Translations under genes and position numbers: made by a program
The notes under the pieces: model-generated
What the model saw: the letters and a program-made list of their open reading frames with translations, nothing else
What the model was told of the DNA's origin: nothing
The model's database searches: none
NCBI GenBank assembly: GCA_032250905.1
Contig: JAVVEQ010000010.1
Coordinates: 15,633 to 79,632, forward strand
From: Desulfotignum sp032250905
GTDB taxonomy: Bacteria > Desulfobacterota > Desulfobacteria > Desulfobacterales > Desulfobacteraceae
Length of the DNA stretch: 64,000 nucleotides
Direction: 5' to 3'
Part shown: positions 39,566 to 48,499 of the stretch, one piece after another
Numbering within the stretch: position 1 is the first letter of the stretch
Layout of the letters: every line of letters begins with the position of its first letter

Positions 39566-41077
39566 TCAATAGGCCTTGGCAAACAAAACCCGCTCTTCAC
39601 TTGGTTTATCACAACAGATACACCGGCCGGATTCTTTAAACGAATCAAACGGGATGCACCGAATGGTGACGGACAGCTCTTTTTTTATGCGCTCCTCACA
39701 TTCTCCGGACCCACACCAGTGAGCATAGACAAACGCGCCGTTGCGGGACCCTTTTGCATGTTTGTAAATATCTTCAAACGCCTGCCAGGTGTCGACATGA
39801 TATGTGTTCTCTTTCTGGAATGTCAGGGCCCGGTCAAACAGGGACTGCTGAATCTGGTCCAGAATGTCGGTGATGGTGGCAATGAACATTTCACGGTCCA
39901 TGCTTTCCTTCTGACCGGCATCCTTGTCCCTTCTGGCCATGAACACGGTATTGGCGGCAATATCCCGGGGTCCCAGCTCCACCCGGACAGGAATTCCTTT
40001 TTTCACCCAGTCCCATCCCCTGGCACCGCCGATGTCCCGGTCATCAATCTCCACTTCCAGGGGCCGGCCATGATACATTTTTTCATTCAGGGCTGCCTTC
40101 AGCACACCGGCACTCTCCAGTACTTCCGAGTTGTCCTGATCTTTTTTCACAATGGGCAGAATCACCACATGGGCCGGGGCGATCCGGGGCGGCACCACCA
40201 GGCCGTCATCATCGGAATGAACCATGATCATGCCGCCGATCATCCGGGTGGACGTTCCCCAGGAAGTGGTCCACGCATATTGTTCCTGGCCCGCCTCGTT
40301 CTGAAAGCGAATATCCGATCCTTTGGCAAAATTCTGTCCCAGAAAATGGGAGGTTCCCGCCTGAAGCGCCCTTCTATCCTGCATCATGGCCTCGATACAG
40401 GTGGTGTCATCGGCGCCGGGAAACCGTTCAGATTCGGTTTTGCGACCCTTGATCACCGGCATGGCGAGCCGGTCCTGGACAAACTCGGCATACAGATCCA
40501 GCATCTGAAGTGTCCTGTGTACCGCTTCTTCTCTGGTGGCGTGAGCCGTATGCCCCTCCTGCCACAGAAACTCACTGGTTCTCAGGAACATACGGGTACG
40601 CATCTCCCACCGAACCACATTGGCCCACTGGTTCAGCAGAATGGGCAGATCCCGGTAGGATGACGTCCATTTGGACATGGACTCGCCAATGATGGTTTCG
40701 GATGTAGGCCGGACAATCAAAGGTTCCGCCAGTTCTCCGGCCGGCACCAGCCGTCCGTCCGCCCCTTTTTCCAGTTTGTGATGTGTCACCACGGCGCACT
40801 CTTTGGCAAACCCTTCCACGTGTTCAGCTTCCTTTTCCAGATAGGACAATGGGATGAAAAGAGGAAAGTAGGCGTTTTTAACCCCGGTTTTCTTGAACTC
40901 GGCATCCATCTGATTCATGATATTTTCCCAGATGGCATACCCCCAGGGTTTCATGACCATGCATCCCCTGACCGGTGAATTTTCCGCCATGTCCGATGCC
41001 TTGATGATTTCCTGATACCACTGGGCATAGTCCTCTTCCCGGGTCGGGGTAATGGCTGTTTTATTTTTTGCTCCCAT
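39566..41077 (-). CDS. proS: Proline--tRNA ligase, archaeal/eukaryotic type
   Basis: 503 residues, without the long editing insertion of standard bacterial ProRS. The class II motifs occur: 'RPTSETIIGESMSKW', motif 2 around 'RWEMRTRMFLRTSEFLWQEGHTAH', and the extra C-terminal zinc-binding domain with 'CGSGECEERIKKEL' and 'CICCDKPSEE'. This form is found in archaea, eukaryotes and scattered bacteria. Its 3' neighbour is rel. Its start, after GGAGG, overlaps the end of ispG by 17 bases. Confidence 0.96.
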   Translation of the reverse strand: MGAKNKTAITPTREEDYAQWYQEIIKASDMAENSPVRGCMVMKPWGYAIWENIMNQMDAEFKKTGVKNAYFPLFIPLSYLEKEAEHVEGFAKECAVVTHHKLEKGADGRLVPAGELAEPLIVRPTSETIIGESMSKWTSSYRDLPILLNQWANVVRWEMRTRMFLRTSEFLWQEGHTAHATREEAVHRTLQMLDLYAEFVQDRLAMPVIKGRKTESERFPGADDTTCIEAMMQDRRALQAGTSHFLGQNFAKGSDIRFQNEAGQEQYAWTTSWGTSTRMIGGMIMVHSDDDGLVVPPRIAPAHVVILPIVKKDQDNSEVLESAGVLKAALNEKMYHGRPLEVEIDDRDIGGARGWDWVKKGIPVRVELGPRDIAANTVFMARRDKDAGQKESMDREMFIATITDILDQIQQSLFDRALTFQKENTYHVDTWQAFEDIYKHAKGSRNGAFVYAHWCGSGECEERIKKELSVTIRCIPFDSFKESGRCICCDKPSEERVLFAKAY

Positions 41078-42164
41078 TCACATCCTCCGAATTTTGCGTC
41101 ATTTTATCGATTTCATACAACAGCTGGTCCACCAGGCAGTCCTGGGCCACTTTTTTGAACACTTTGCCTTTTTTGAACAATATGCCGGTACCATCTGCAC
41201 CGGCAATGCCGATATCCGCCTCTTTGGCTTCACCCGGCCCGTTCACGACACATCCCATAATGGCAACTTTAATCTGAGTGTCCCGTTCAAGTAAAGCTTT
41301 TTCTACATCCTCCGCGATTTTAAACAGATTGATCCGGCACCGGCCGCAGGTGGGGCATGATATGATCTCCGGACCTCTCTGGCGAAGATCCAGTGCCCGC
41401 AGAATTTCATACCCGGTGCGGATCTCTTCCACCGGATCCCGGGTCAGAGACACCCGGAGGGTATCCCCCAGCCCCCTGGACAGCAGCAGGCCGATGCCGA
41501 TGGCGGATTTAGTGATACCTGCATACAACCCCCCGGCCTCGGTGACCCCCACATGAAACGGCACATCGGTTTTTTCTGCCAGCAGCTGGTACGCTTCCAC
41601 GGTCCGTGCCACATCCGAGGCTTTCAAAGATACCTTGATATCATCAAACCCCAATTCCTCCAGTATCCGGATATTGGTGAGTCCGCTTTCCGCCATGGCC
41701 AATGCCGTGGTTCCCAGCCGCTGTTCAATCTCTTTTTCCAGGGACCCGGCATTCACCCCGATTCTAATGGGAATCTTGTGGGATTTTGCACAGTCCACCA
41801 CCTGTTTGACCTTGTGCCGTGCCCCGATATTACCGGGGTTAATGCGCAGACCGTCGGCACCGGACTCGGCCGCTGCCAGAGCCAGCCTGAAATCAAAATG
41901 AATATCCGCGATCACCGGTATAGTGATCCGGTCTTTGATCTGCTGAATGGCCAGTGCGTCCGCCATTTCCGGCACCGCCACCCGGACGATTTCACAGCCT
42001 GCCGCAGTCAGCGCGTCTATCTGTTGAATCGTGGCCCCGGTATCCCGGGTCTGTGTGTTGGTCATGGACTGCACCGAGATGGGCGCATCAGACCCCACCA
42101 TCACCTGCCCCACCCGGATCTGCCGTGTTTTTCTTCTGGGGTTCACCAAAGAGAACATGTTCAT
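41061..42164 (-). CDS. ispG: 4-hydroxy-3-methylbut-2-enyl diphosphate synthase (IspG/GcpE)
   Basis: 367 residues. It reduces methylerythritol cyclodiphosphate to HMBPP in the MEP isoprenoid pathway. The N-terminal TIM barrel ('PISVQSMTNTQTRD', 'IADIHFDFRLAL') is followed by a cluster-binding region with 'SCPTCGRCRINLF' and 'GCVVNGPGEA'. A ferredoxin or flavodoxin would supply electrons. It is upstream of and overlaps proS, so the order ispG-proS-rel-phoH forms one probable operon. Confidence 0.97.
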   Translation of the reverse strand: MNMFSLVNPRRKTRQIRVGQVMVGSDAPISVQSMTNTQTRDTGATIQQIDALTAAGCEIVRVAVPEMADALAIQQIKDRITIPVIADIHFDFRLALAAAESGADGLRINPGNIGARHKVKQVVDCAKSHKIPIRIGVNAGSLEKEIEQRLGTTALAMAESGLTNIRILEELGFDDIKVSLKASDVARTVEAYQLLAEKTDVPFHVGVTEAGGLYAGITKSAIGIGLLLSRGLGDTLRVSLTRDPVEEIRTGYEILRALDLRQRGPEIISCPTCGRCRINLFKIAEDVEKALLERDTQIKVAIMGCVVNGPGEAKEADIGIAGADGTGILFKKGKVFKKVAQDCLVDQLLYEIDKMTQNSEDVNGSKK

Positions 42165-42218
42165 TCCTTTACATATTCATGCCGAATTGACATATATACC
42201 ACATCTGCTGCAACCGCT

Positions 42219-43016
42219 TCAACCCGGCAACAGCGCCGGTATGTCTTCAAACACGTTCGACAGAACCGTCAGTGACCGGTTCAGGTCGCCCCGATTGAAC
42301 ACCTCCAGACTCACGACCCCCTGATAGTGTTTCAACAGTGCCATGACCTGACACAGCTGTTCGGGCTGCAACAGATCCAGGCTGACATGGTCTTTGATCC
42401 TGTGATCCTGTGTTGCCACTCCGTGAACATGGATCACGGCGATCCGTTCCTGAAACTGTGCCATACTGTGTGTCAGATCATACCCATACCGGAAATGATG
42501 TCCGACATCCAGGCAGACCTGCAGATCGTATGCTGTCAGCAGCGGCACCAGACAATCCGGGGGATAATCCAGCGTTTCCACTGAAAACATACCAGCGGCC
42601 GGCACATACCTCATCAGCCTTGCCAGGCCGTCCAAAGCCCGCTCCTGCCAATCAACCAGATTATCATGTGCGCCATGAGCCGTCATTTCCAGATGCAACG
42701 TGTGTGTGGACGGCGCCAGGGGCCGGCACAACTCCACCACCCTTGCAAAGGTCTCCGCCGCATATTGCCGTGCATCTGCCGACGCATGGGTCAGACTCAC
42801 ATCCGTGGGCAAATGGATGTTATATGAGACATCCATTTGCCTGGACAGGTCAGCCAGATCCGCTATTTCCATCTTTGATGGCAGCACGGTATCAGGGAGG
42901 CTTTCAAAAATAAGCAGCTCAATCTCATCGAAAAATCCGCCGATCTTCTGAACATTGGGAAGGATATGATCCGGATAAATAAAGGACGTGGTGCCGATTC
43001 GAAACGGTCGTTTCAC
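42219..43016 (-). CDS. cbiR: Probable cobamide-remodelling phosphodiesterase CbiR
   Basis: 265 residues of the AP endonuclease 2/xylose isomerase-like TIM-barrel superfamily. Candidate metal ligands are spread along the barrel: 'EIELLIFESLPD', 'NIHLPTDVSL', 'FSVETLDYPPD', 'CLDVGHHFRYG', 'IHVHGV' and 'VSLEVFNRGD'. It starts with GTG five bases after cbiB and continues the cobU-cobS-cobD-cbiB order. CbiR enzymes of this superfamily hydrolyse the nucleotide loop of imported cobamides so that it can be rebuilt. The assignment rests on fold plus neighbourhood, so another sugar-phosphate isomerase is possible. Confidence 0.7.
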   Translation of the reverse strand: MKRPFRIGTTSFIYPDHILPNVQKIGGFFDEIELLIFESLPDTVLPSKMEIADLADLSRQMDVSYNIHLPTDVSLTHASADARQYAAETFARVVELCRPLAPSTHTLHLEMTAHGAHDNLVDWQERALDGLARLMRYVPAAGMFSVETLDYPPDCLVPLLTAYDLQVCLDVGHHFRYGYDLTHSMAQFQERIAVIHVHGVATQDHRIKDHVSLDLLQPEQLCQVMALLKHYQGVVSLEVFNRGDLNRSLTVLSNVFEDIPALLPG

Positions 43017-43021
43017 CTTAG

Positions 43022-43990
43022 TTATCCCTTCAAAACCGTGGATTTCACCAGGGTCAGCACCACAGCGCCCAGCAGTCCCGCAACCGACGCTGCCTGCATC
43101 AGCCGGCAGGCGGCGTGAATGGCTGAAATTTCCGGATCACCAAACTGACTTCCGATGAAGGGCTTGTCCACCTGTCTGCCATGATAGATGCTGGGACCGC
43201 CCAGCCGGATCTTCAAGGCACCCGCAAACGATGCTTCCGGAAATCCCGCATTGGGGCTGCTATGCCGCCGGCCTTCGGACCACCCGGTCCGAAGGGCCCC
43301 TGTCCCGGAAATTCCAGGCAAAAAGGCAGTTGCTGCAGCGATCACAAACACGGACAACCGGGCCGGAATGAAATTGGCCGCATCATCGAGGCGGGCCGAT
43401 ACCCGCCCGAACAACAGATATCGGTCATTTTTATATCCCACCATGGAATCCAGGGTATTGATCATTTTATAAGCCACAGCGCCCGGCACCCCTGAGACCA
43501 CTACCCAGAACAACGGCGCCAGAAATCCGTCCACAAAATTTTCCGCCACGGTCTCCACTGCCGCCCGGGAGACTCCGGCGTCATCCAGATTCCGGGTGTC
43601 TCTGCCTACAATCCAGCCCACTTTTTTACGGGCTGTTACCAGATCTTTTTTCGACAACGGCACTGACACGGCCATGGCGGCATCTTTCAGACCTTTGACG
43701 GAAAAACAGTAAAACAGCAGGACCGTCTGGACGACTGCACTCATCACCGGGTGGATCCATCCGGCCCAGAGGATGAATATCCACGCCAGCACATACGTGG
43801 CACCCACCAGAAAACCGGCGAAAACCCCCCCGGCTGTCAGCGAATTTTTTATGATTCGCCGGAAAAGGGGCTCCAAAAAACCGATGGCTTTTCCCATGCC
43901 CACCACTGGATGAGGCAGGTTCCGGGGATCACCCAGAAAAAAATCCAGTACAAAGGCAGTCAAAAGAATATACCAGCCCACCTCAATCAT
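43022..43990 (-). CDS. cbiB: Adenosylcobinamide-phosphate synthase (CbiB)
   Basis: A 322-residue membrane protein with several hydrophobic helices. It joins adenosylcobyric acid to aminopropanol phosphate. The N-terminal 'LDFFLGDPRNLPHPVVGMGK' and the central 'ETVAENFVDGFLAPLFW' are family signatures. It acts at the membrane together with CobS. Its ATG overlaps the threonine-phosphate decarboxylase gene, which makes the aminopropanol phosphate. Confidence 0.95.
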   Translation of the reverse strand: MIEVGWYILLTAFVLDFFLGDPRNLPHPVVGMGKAIGFLEPLFRRIIKNSLTAGGVFAGFLVGATYVLAWIFILWAGWIHPVMSAVVQTVLLFYCFSVKGLKDAAMAVSVPLSKKDLVTARKKVGWIVGRDTRNLDDAGVSRAAVETVAENFVDGFLAPLFWVVVSGVPGAVAYKMINTLDSMVGYKNDRYLLFGRVSARLDDAANFIPARLSVFVIAAATAFLPGISGTGALRTGWSEGRRHSSPNAGFPEASFAGALKIRLGGPSIYHGRQVDKPFIGSQFGDPEISAIHAACRLMQAASVAGLLGAVVLTLVKSTVLKG

Positions 43991-45065
43991 GGGCCAGTGC
44001 CTTTTTCAAACTGGCCGCCAGTTTCAGGTTGCTTTCCCGGTCCTTAAGAGAAAATCGCACAAACTGAGGTTTCAGCCCGTGGAAATTACTGCAGTCACGG
44101 ATCAGAATCCGGTCCTGACCGACAAGGCGGCACACCTGTGGAGCCGTGTGATGGCGCAGCCGGGCCAGCACAAATCCGGTATGACCGGCAACCGGCACCA
44201 GACCGTGGATATTGCCGTCCTTTTCCAGAAACCATTGTTTTTCCTGGGCGATAAACGCCCGGGTTTTTTGATAAAACGGTGCAATCTGTTCCGGATGATC
44301 GTAAATGTCCCGGATCACTATCTGGGCCAGGGCATTGACATTCCAGGGCTGACAATAAGCCCGGACCTTTTCGATCAAATCGGGTGCCCCGCTGAGAAAT
44401 CCGGTGCGCAGTCCGGGAATGGCAAATATTTTGGACATGGACGAAAGCACCAGCAGATTGGAATAATTTCCGGCATGGATCAGGGACAGGGTGTCCCCCT
44501 CTGCCACAAACGGCAGATAGGACTCATCCACCACAAAACATACCCCGGGATGACGCTGCAGCAGTGTTGTGACAAATACGGGATCCAGCAGCACACCCGT
44601 GGGATTATTGGGATTACAGATAAACACCAGGTCAGCATCAGCCGCCATCTTTGATACCCCTTCCAGGTCCGGCACAAATCCATCTTCAAAATCAGCGGTC
44701 CAGAATTCGGGGTCTATGTTGTGCATTCGGCAGGCGTCGGCGTAATCTGAATAGGTCGGTCCCAGAATCAGCACTTTCCGGGCTCTCAGGGCCAGCGGCA
44801 GGGTGTAAATGAACCAGGTGGTCCCGTTGCCGGCAATCACGGTGTCCGGATCGATTTCATGGTACCGGGCAAACCCCTGGACCATGGATTGTGCGTCGGG
44901 TTCGGGAAGATGCTGGATGGCAGAAACATTGTTTTGTATCACGTTTCTGATCCGTTCCGGCGGACCCAGCGGGTTAATGTTGGCGCTCATGTCGATAATG
45001 TCATCGATACCACATTCCAGTTTCCGTGCCAGTGCTGTTTTGTTGCCGCCATGGCCGATAATCAT
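43983..45065 (-). CDS. cobD: Threonine-phosphate decarboxylase (CobD/CobC type)
   Basis: A 360-residue PLP enzyme of the aspartate aminotransferase fold that makes (R)-1-amino-2-propanol phosphate for the cobamide linker. It opens with 'DMSANINPLGPPERI', has 'FICNPNNPTGVLL', and the PLP lysine lies in 'SSMSKIFAIPGLRTGFLSG'. A histidinol-phosphate aminotransferase would look similar, but the overlap with cbiB decides the call. It is a middle gene of the cobUS-cobD-cbiB-cbiR operon. Confidence 0.93.
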   Translation of the reverse strand: MIIGHGGNKTALARKLECGIDDIIDMSANINPLGPPERIRNVIQNNVSAIQHLPEPDAQSMVQGFARYHEIDPDTVIAGNGTTWFIYTLPLALRARKVLILGPTYSDYADACRMHNIDPEFWTADFEDGFVPDLEGVSKMAADADLVFICNPNNPTGVLLDPVFVTTLLQRHPGVCFVVDESYLPFVAEGDTLSLIHAGNYSNLLVLSSMSKIFAIPGLRTGFLSGAPDLIEKVRAYCQPWNVNALAQIVIRDIYDHPEQIAPFYQKTRAFIAQEKQWFLEKDGNIHGLVPVAGHTGFVLARLRHHTAPQVCRLVGQDRILIRDCSNFHGLKPQFVRFSLKDRESNLKLAASLKKALAHD

Positions 45066-45080
45066 GATACCATCCTTAAT

Positions 45081-45851
45081 TTACACAAGAGCGGCGCCAC
45101 AGGCGAGAAACAGCCCTGCTTCCAGAAGCTCGGTCATGGCTCCGAGCATATCTCCTGTGATGCAGTTCATTTTTTTTTTGTAAAACCATAAAATCGCCGG
45201 ACAGCCGATGGCGAACCCCAGGTTTAAGACCAGGCCCTGATATCCCAGAAACAGGGATAGAAACAAGGGAATGACGCAGAAAATGAAATCTTTTCCCCCC
45301 AAAGGCGCGGCAAACAGGGCCAGACCGGTCCCGGTGTTTTTCCGGCCATAGGGAAGAAACCGGATGCCGAAAATCATGCCGGCCCGGGCATAGGCGGGTA
45401 CCAGAAAGAGAACCAGCAGTGTTTCCCCCGGTGCCGCGCTCAACTTTAATGCATAAATGCCTGCCAGCTTGACTGCCATGACACCCACGACTGTGACCAG
45501 CCCCATCATTCCGATGCGGCTGTCTTTCATGATTTCCAGAACCCTTTCCCTGGGGCGATGGCTGAAAATGCCGTCCGCGGTATCGCCTAAGCCATCCAAA
45601 TGAAATGCCCCGGTGAAAACCATGAGACAGAGCAGATCCATCAATGCCGATACCGGCAGAGGCCACAGCCGGGATGTCACCAGATCCGTCATCACCACCA
45701 GGCCGCCCAGAATCAGTCCGACCACGGGAAAAAAACGGATCATCCCCATGGGTGAATACACGGCATCCCGGCCGGCCGGAAGAATGGTCAAAAAGAGCAG
45801 ACCGGCCCGCAAATCTGTGAAAAACCCCCTGGATTGAGAAGAAGATGTCAT
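45081..45851 (-). CDS. cobS: Adenosylcobinamide-GDP ribazoletransferase
   Basis: The last step of nucleotide-loop assembly: adds alpha-ribazole to AdoCbi-GDP. It is a 256-residue polytopic membrane protein with the family signature 'AFHLDGLGDTADGIFS' and 'DSRIGMMGLV'. I start it at the ATG ending at 45851 ('MTSSSQSRGFFTDL'), 10 bases after cobU; a longer frame overlaps cobU and adds a basic stretch without homology. The ribosome binding site is weak, so translation may be coupled to cobU. Confidence 0.93.
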   Translation of the reverse strand: MTSSSQSRGFFTDLRAGLLFLTILPAGRDAVYSPMGMIRFFPVVGLILGGLVVMTDLVTSRLWPLPVSALMDLLCLMVFTGAFHLDGLGDTADGIFSHRPRERVLEIMKDSRIGMMGLVTVVGVMAVKLAGIYALKLSAAPGETLLVLFLVPAYARAGMIFGIRFLPYGRKNTGTGLALFAAPLGGKDFIFCVIPLFLSLFLGYQGLVLNLGFAIGCPAILWFYKKKMNCITGDMLGAMTELLEAGLFLACGAALV

Positions 45852-45861
45852 AAGGCGATGT

Positions 45862-46443
45862 TCACGGTGAAATTTGATTTCCACCCGGTTTGATTTGAAG
45901 GGCCTGGCCCGCCACCGTAAGCACCACACGGTCCGCCGTATCAGCCATGAATTGATTCACCTGACCGGCCAGATCCCGGAACCGCCGGGCCAGCGCATTT
46001 TCCGGCACAATGCCATACCCCACTTCATTGGAGACCAGAAAGACCGGGCACTGAACTCTTGAAAAAGACTGTGCGGTCTGATTCATCCGGTTTTCGATCT
46101 CCGGGTCGCCCATGTCGGCCGCCATCATATTCGAAATCCACAGGGTCAGGCAGTCCACCAGAATCACATCTGCCGAATCTGCGTGCGCCAGCAGGTTCTC
46201 GTGAATGTTCACCGGTTCTTCCACTGTTTCCCAGTCACATCCCCGTTCCGCCTGATGGGCCTTCACCCGCTTGTTCATTTCCGGATCCATGGGGACGGAC
46301 GTGGCCAGAAAAAGTCTTCGCCGGCCGGGAACAGCATTGGCGGCATTCAATGCAAACCGGCTTTTACCGCTTCTGCATCCGCCGATAACCAGCGTGACAG
46401 GAGGTATATTGTCCAAAATATCGGTTCTTTCTTTTTGTTTCAA
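45862..46443 (-). CDS. cobU: Adenosylcobinamide kinase/guanylyltransferase
   Basis: 193 residues. It phosphorylates adenosylcobinamide and transfers GMP to it. P-loop 'GGCRSGKSRFAL' lies near residue 20. 'VDCLTLWISNMM' and 'VSNEVGYGIVPE' are signature segments. The called start is TTG at 46443 without a clear ribosome binding site, and the protein could begin a few codons later. It heads the operon; unlike cobO-cobQ, no cobalamin riboswitch is visible upstream of it. Confidence 0.93.
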   Translation of the reverse strand: MKQKERTDILDNIPPVTLVIGGCRSGKSRFALNAANAVPGRRRLFLATSVPMDPEMNKRVKAHQAERGCDWETVEEPVNIHENLLAHADSADVILVDCLTLWISNMMAADMGDPEIENRMNQTAQSFSRVQCPVFLVSNEVGYGIVPENALARRFRDLAGQVNQFMADTADRVVLTVAGQALQIKPGGNQISP

Positions 46444-46515
46444 TTTAATTTAAAAACGATACAAGATACCGTATCCATGAATGAAGATGCAACCCCAAAA
46501 TCCAGGAAAATTTTA

Positions 46516-46546
46516 TGTTTACAATCCAAATGGTTTCATGTAAACA
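46516..46546. promoter_or_regulatory. Inverted repeat in the divergent cobU / NifA-like promoter region
   Basis: TGTTTACA (46516-46523) and TGTAAACA (46539-46546) are perfect 8-base inverted repeats with a 15-base spacer. The site lies between divergent genes, 45 bases before the 105-residue ORF. It may be an operator for one or both directions. I cannot name the regulator. Confidence 0.4.
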
Positions 46547-46591
46547 AAAGCTGTTCATTCCATGATGGTGTTAGGTTAAAAGGAGGCAGGT

Positions 46592-46909
46592 ATGATTAAT
46601 AGAAGTACTATCAATGTACTTAACCTGAAACCCGTCACCCGCAGCATGTGTTCCGATTTTTACAAAAAAATCAACACGGAGCTCAGCAGTCCGGAAGCCA
46701 TCAGAGAATCGGTTTCCTGGTGGCAGGACAACGAGAAGAAGCTCAACGAACTGTGGTGGGTTCTTAACTACTATTCTGAATCTCTTGATCCGGAGCGGGA
46801 ACTCAGGGCCCGTGTGGAAAAGCATCTGGATTCCCTTGCACTGGAAAAAACCGCTGCACTGGAACCTGACTCCCTTCCCGACACATCTGCGGCATTGGAA
46901 CAATCCTGA
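46592..46909 (+). CDS. Uncharacterised 105-residue protein
   Basis: Not recognised. A small soluble protein with two to three predicted helices; notable are 'SVSWWQDNEKKLNELWWVLNYY', rich in aromatic residues, and an acidic, alanine-rich tail. The ATG follows AAAGGAGG, so translation is well supported. It is 49 bases upstream of the NifA-like activator and on the same strand, probably co-transcribed. It may be a partner or modulator of that activator, but nothing in the sequence proves this. Confidence 0.65.
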   Translation: MINRSTINVLNLKPVTRSMCSDFYKKINTELSSPEAIRESVSWWQDNEKKLNELWWVLNYYSESLDPERELRARVEKHLDSLALEKTAALEPDSLPDTSAALEQS

Positions 46910-46958
46910 ACCCGGCCCGGACCGACCATCATGATCCCGTCCGCCGGGAAAATCCCTT

Positions 46959-48479
46959 ATGAAATCCATTGAAGAAATCTCTTTGCTGTACGAAATCAGC
47001 GAAGCTTTGAACCAGCACATGGACATGAAAAAATCGATGTTCAAAGTGCTGACGGTCCTGTCAGAATCCATGAACCTGGTCCGGGGTATCATTTTTCTCA
47101 CCAACCGCGAATCCGGAGAAATCCGAATTGAAATCGCCCACGGCATTTCACAGGAAACCACCCGTAAAATCAAATACCTCCCTGGCGAAGGCATCGTCGG
47201 AAAAGTGGTGGAAACCGGGAAACCCGCTGTAGTGCCCCGCATCAGCAAGGAGCCGTTGTTTCTGGACAAAACCCATTCCCGGAACCTGACACAGGGTCAG
47301 GATTATTCCTTTATCTGTGTGCCCATAAAAAAAGACAGTCAGGTGGTGGGCGCCATCAGTGCAGACCGGCCTTTTGAAGGAAAGCAATCGCTGCAGCAGG
47401 GCGAAAAAATCCTGTCGGTGGTGGCGGCCATGCTGGCCCATCATGTCATCAATATGGAAATGGTCCGGCAGGAAAAAGAATCCCTTAAAACGGAAAACCT
47501 GCGTCTTAAATCCGAACTGGAAAACCGGTACAGCTTTTCCAATATCATCGGCAATTCCAATAAAATGCGGGAAGTGCTCCAGATGATCGCCCAGGTCTCT
47601 TTTTCTTCCGCCACGGTGCTGATACGGGGAGAAAGCGGAACCGGAAAAGAGCTGGTAGCCAATGCCATCCACTACAATTCAGAACGCCATCAAAAACCGT
47701 TCATCAAAATCAACTGTGCCGCCATTCCGGAGAATCTCATTGAAAGCGAACTGTTCGGCCATGAGAAAGGCGCATTTACCGGCGCCTCTCATCTGAAAAA
47801 AGGCAAATTTGAGCTGGCAGACGAGGGCACGATTTTTCTGGATGAAATCGGCACCATGGCGCCGGGTGCCCAGGTCAAGCTGCTGAGGGTCCTCCAGGAA
47901 AAGGAATTTGAACGGGTGGGCGGATACAAACCCATTCAGACAGATGTCCGCATTGTGGCTGCCACCAATGCCAATCTCGAAGAAATGGTGCAGCAGGGAC
48001 GTTTCAGGGATGACCTGTATTTCCGGCTCAATGTGTTTCCCATCTATATCCCCAGCCTGCGCATGCGAAAAACCGATATCATCCTTCTGGCCGATCATTT
48101 TCTGGAAAAATACCGGAAAACCCATGGCAAAGATATCAAGCGCATCACCACCCCGGCCATTGACATGATGATGGAATACCACTGGCCCGGCAATGTCAGG
48201 GAACTGGAAAACTGTATTGAACGGGCCGTGATTCTGTGCAACGAAGGCGCGATCCACTCGTATCATCTGCCGGCCACGCTTCAGACCGGAACCGAATCCA
48301 AAACCCTGCCCCTGTCCTTGGAATCGGCGGTGGCCAGTCTGGAAAAAGAAATTATCATGGATGCCTTGAAAAACACCCGGGGAAATATCAAACAGGCGGC
48401 CCGGTTGATTCAGATCACGGTACGGAAATTCTCTTATAAAGCATCCAGATATGGTATCAATTACAAAGATTTCAGATAA
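46959..48479 (+). CDS. GAF-domain sigma54-dependent activator (NifA-like)
   Basis: 506 residues. An N-terminal GAF sensor domain (about 15-165) precedes an AAA+ domain with Walker A 'GESGTGKE', the sigma54-contact loop 'GAFTGA', Walker B 'IFLDEIGTM' and the arginine finger region 'FRDDLYFRLNVFPI'. A Fis-type helix-turn-helix ends the protein ('NTRGNIKQAARLIQITVRKFSY'). The layout matches NifA and its paralogues. No nif genes lie in the window, so it may regulate distant genes. The sensed ligand is unknown. Confidence 0.92.
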   Translation: MKSIEEISLLYEISEALNQHMDMKKSMFKVLTVLSESMNLVRGIIFLTNRESGEIRIEIAHGISQETTRKIKYLPGEGIVGKVVETGKPAVVPRISKEPLFLDKTHSRNLTQGQDYSFICVPIKKDSQVVGAISADRPFEGKQSLQQGEKILSVVAAMLAHHVINMEMVRQEKESLKTENLRLKSELENRYSFSNIIGNSNKMREVLQMIAQVSFSSATVLIRGESGTGKELVANAIHYNSERHQKPFIKINCAAIPENLIESELFGHEKGAFTGASHLKKGKFELADEGTIFLDEIGTMAPGAQVKLLRVLQEKEFERVGGYKPIQTDVRIVAATNANLEEMVQQGRFRDDLYFRLNVFPIYIPSLRMRKTDIILLADHFLEKYRKTHGKDIKRITTPAIDMMMEYHWPGNVRELENCIERAVILCNEGAIHSYHLPATLQTGTESKTLPLSLESAVASLEKEIIMDALKNTRGNIKQAARLIQITVRKFSYKASRYGINYKDFR

Positions 48480-48499
48480 ACGGGTGTGAAAAATACCTG

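Noticed and set aside
46536..46546. A second parS-like site around TTTCATGTAAACA
   Set aside because: The spacing does not fit the 16-base parS palindrome; it is better explained as one arm of the TGTTTACA/TGTAAACA repeat.
46444..46591. A second cobalamin riboswitch upstream of cobU
   Set aside because: I looked on the minus strand for the B12 box and the conserved core and found neither; only promoter-like and inverted-repeat sequence is present.
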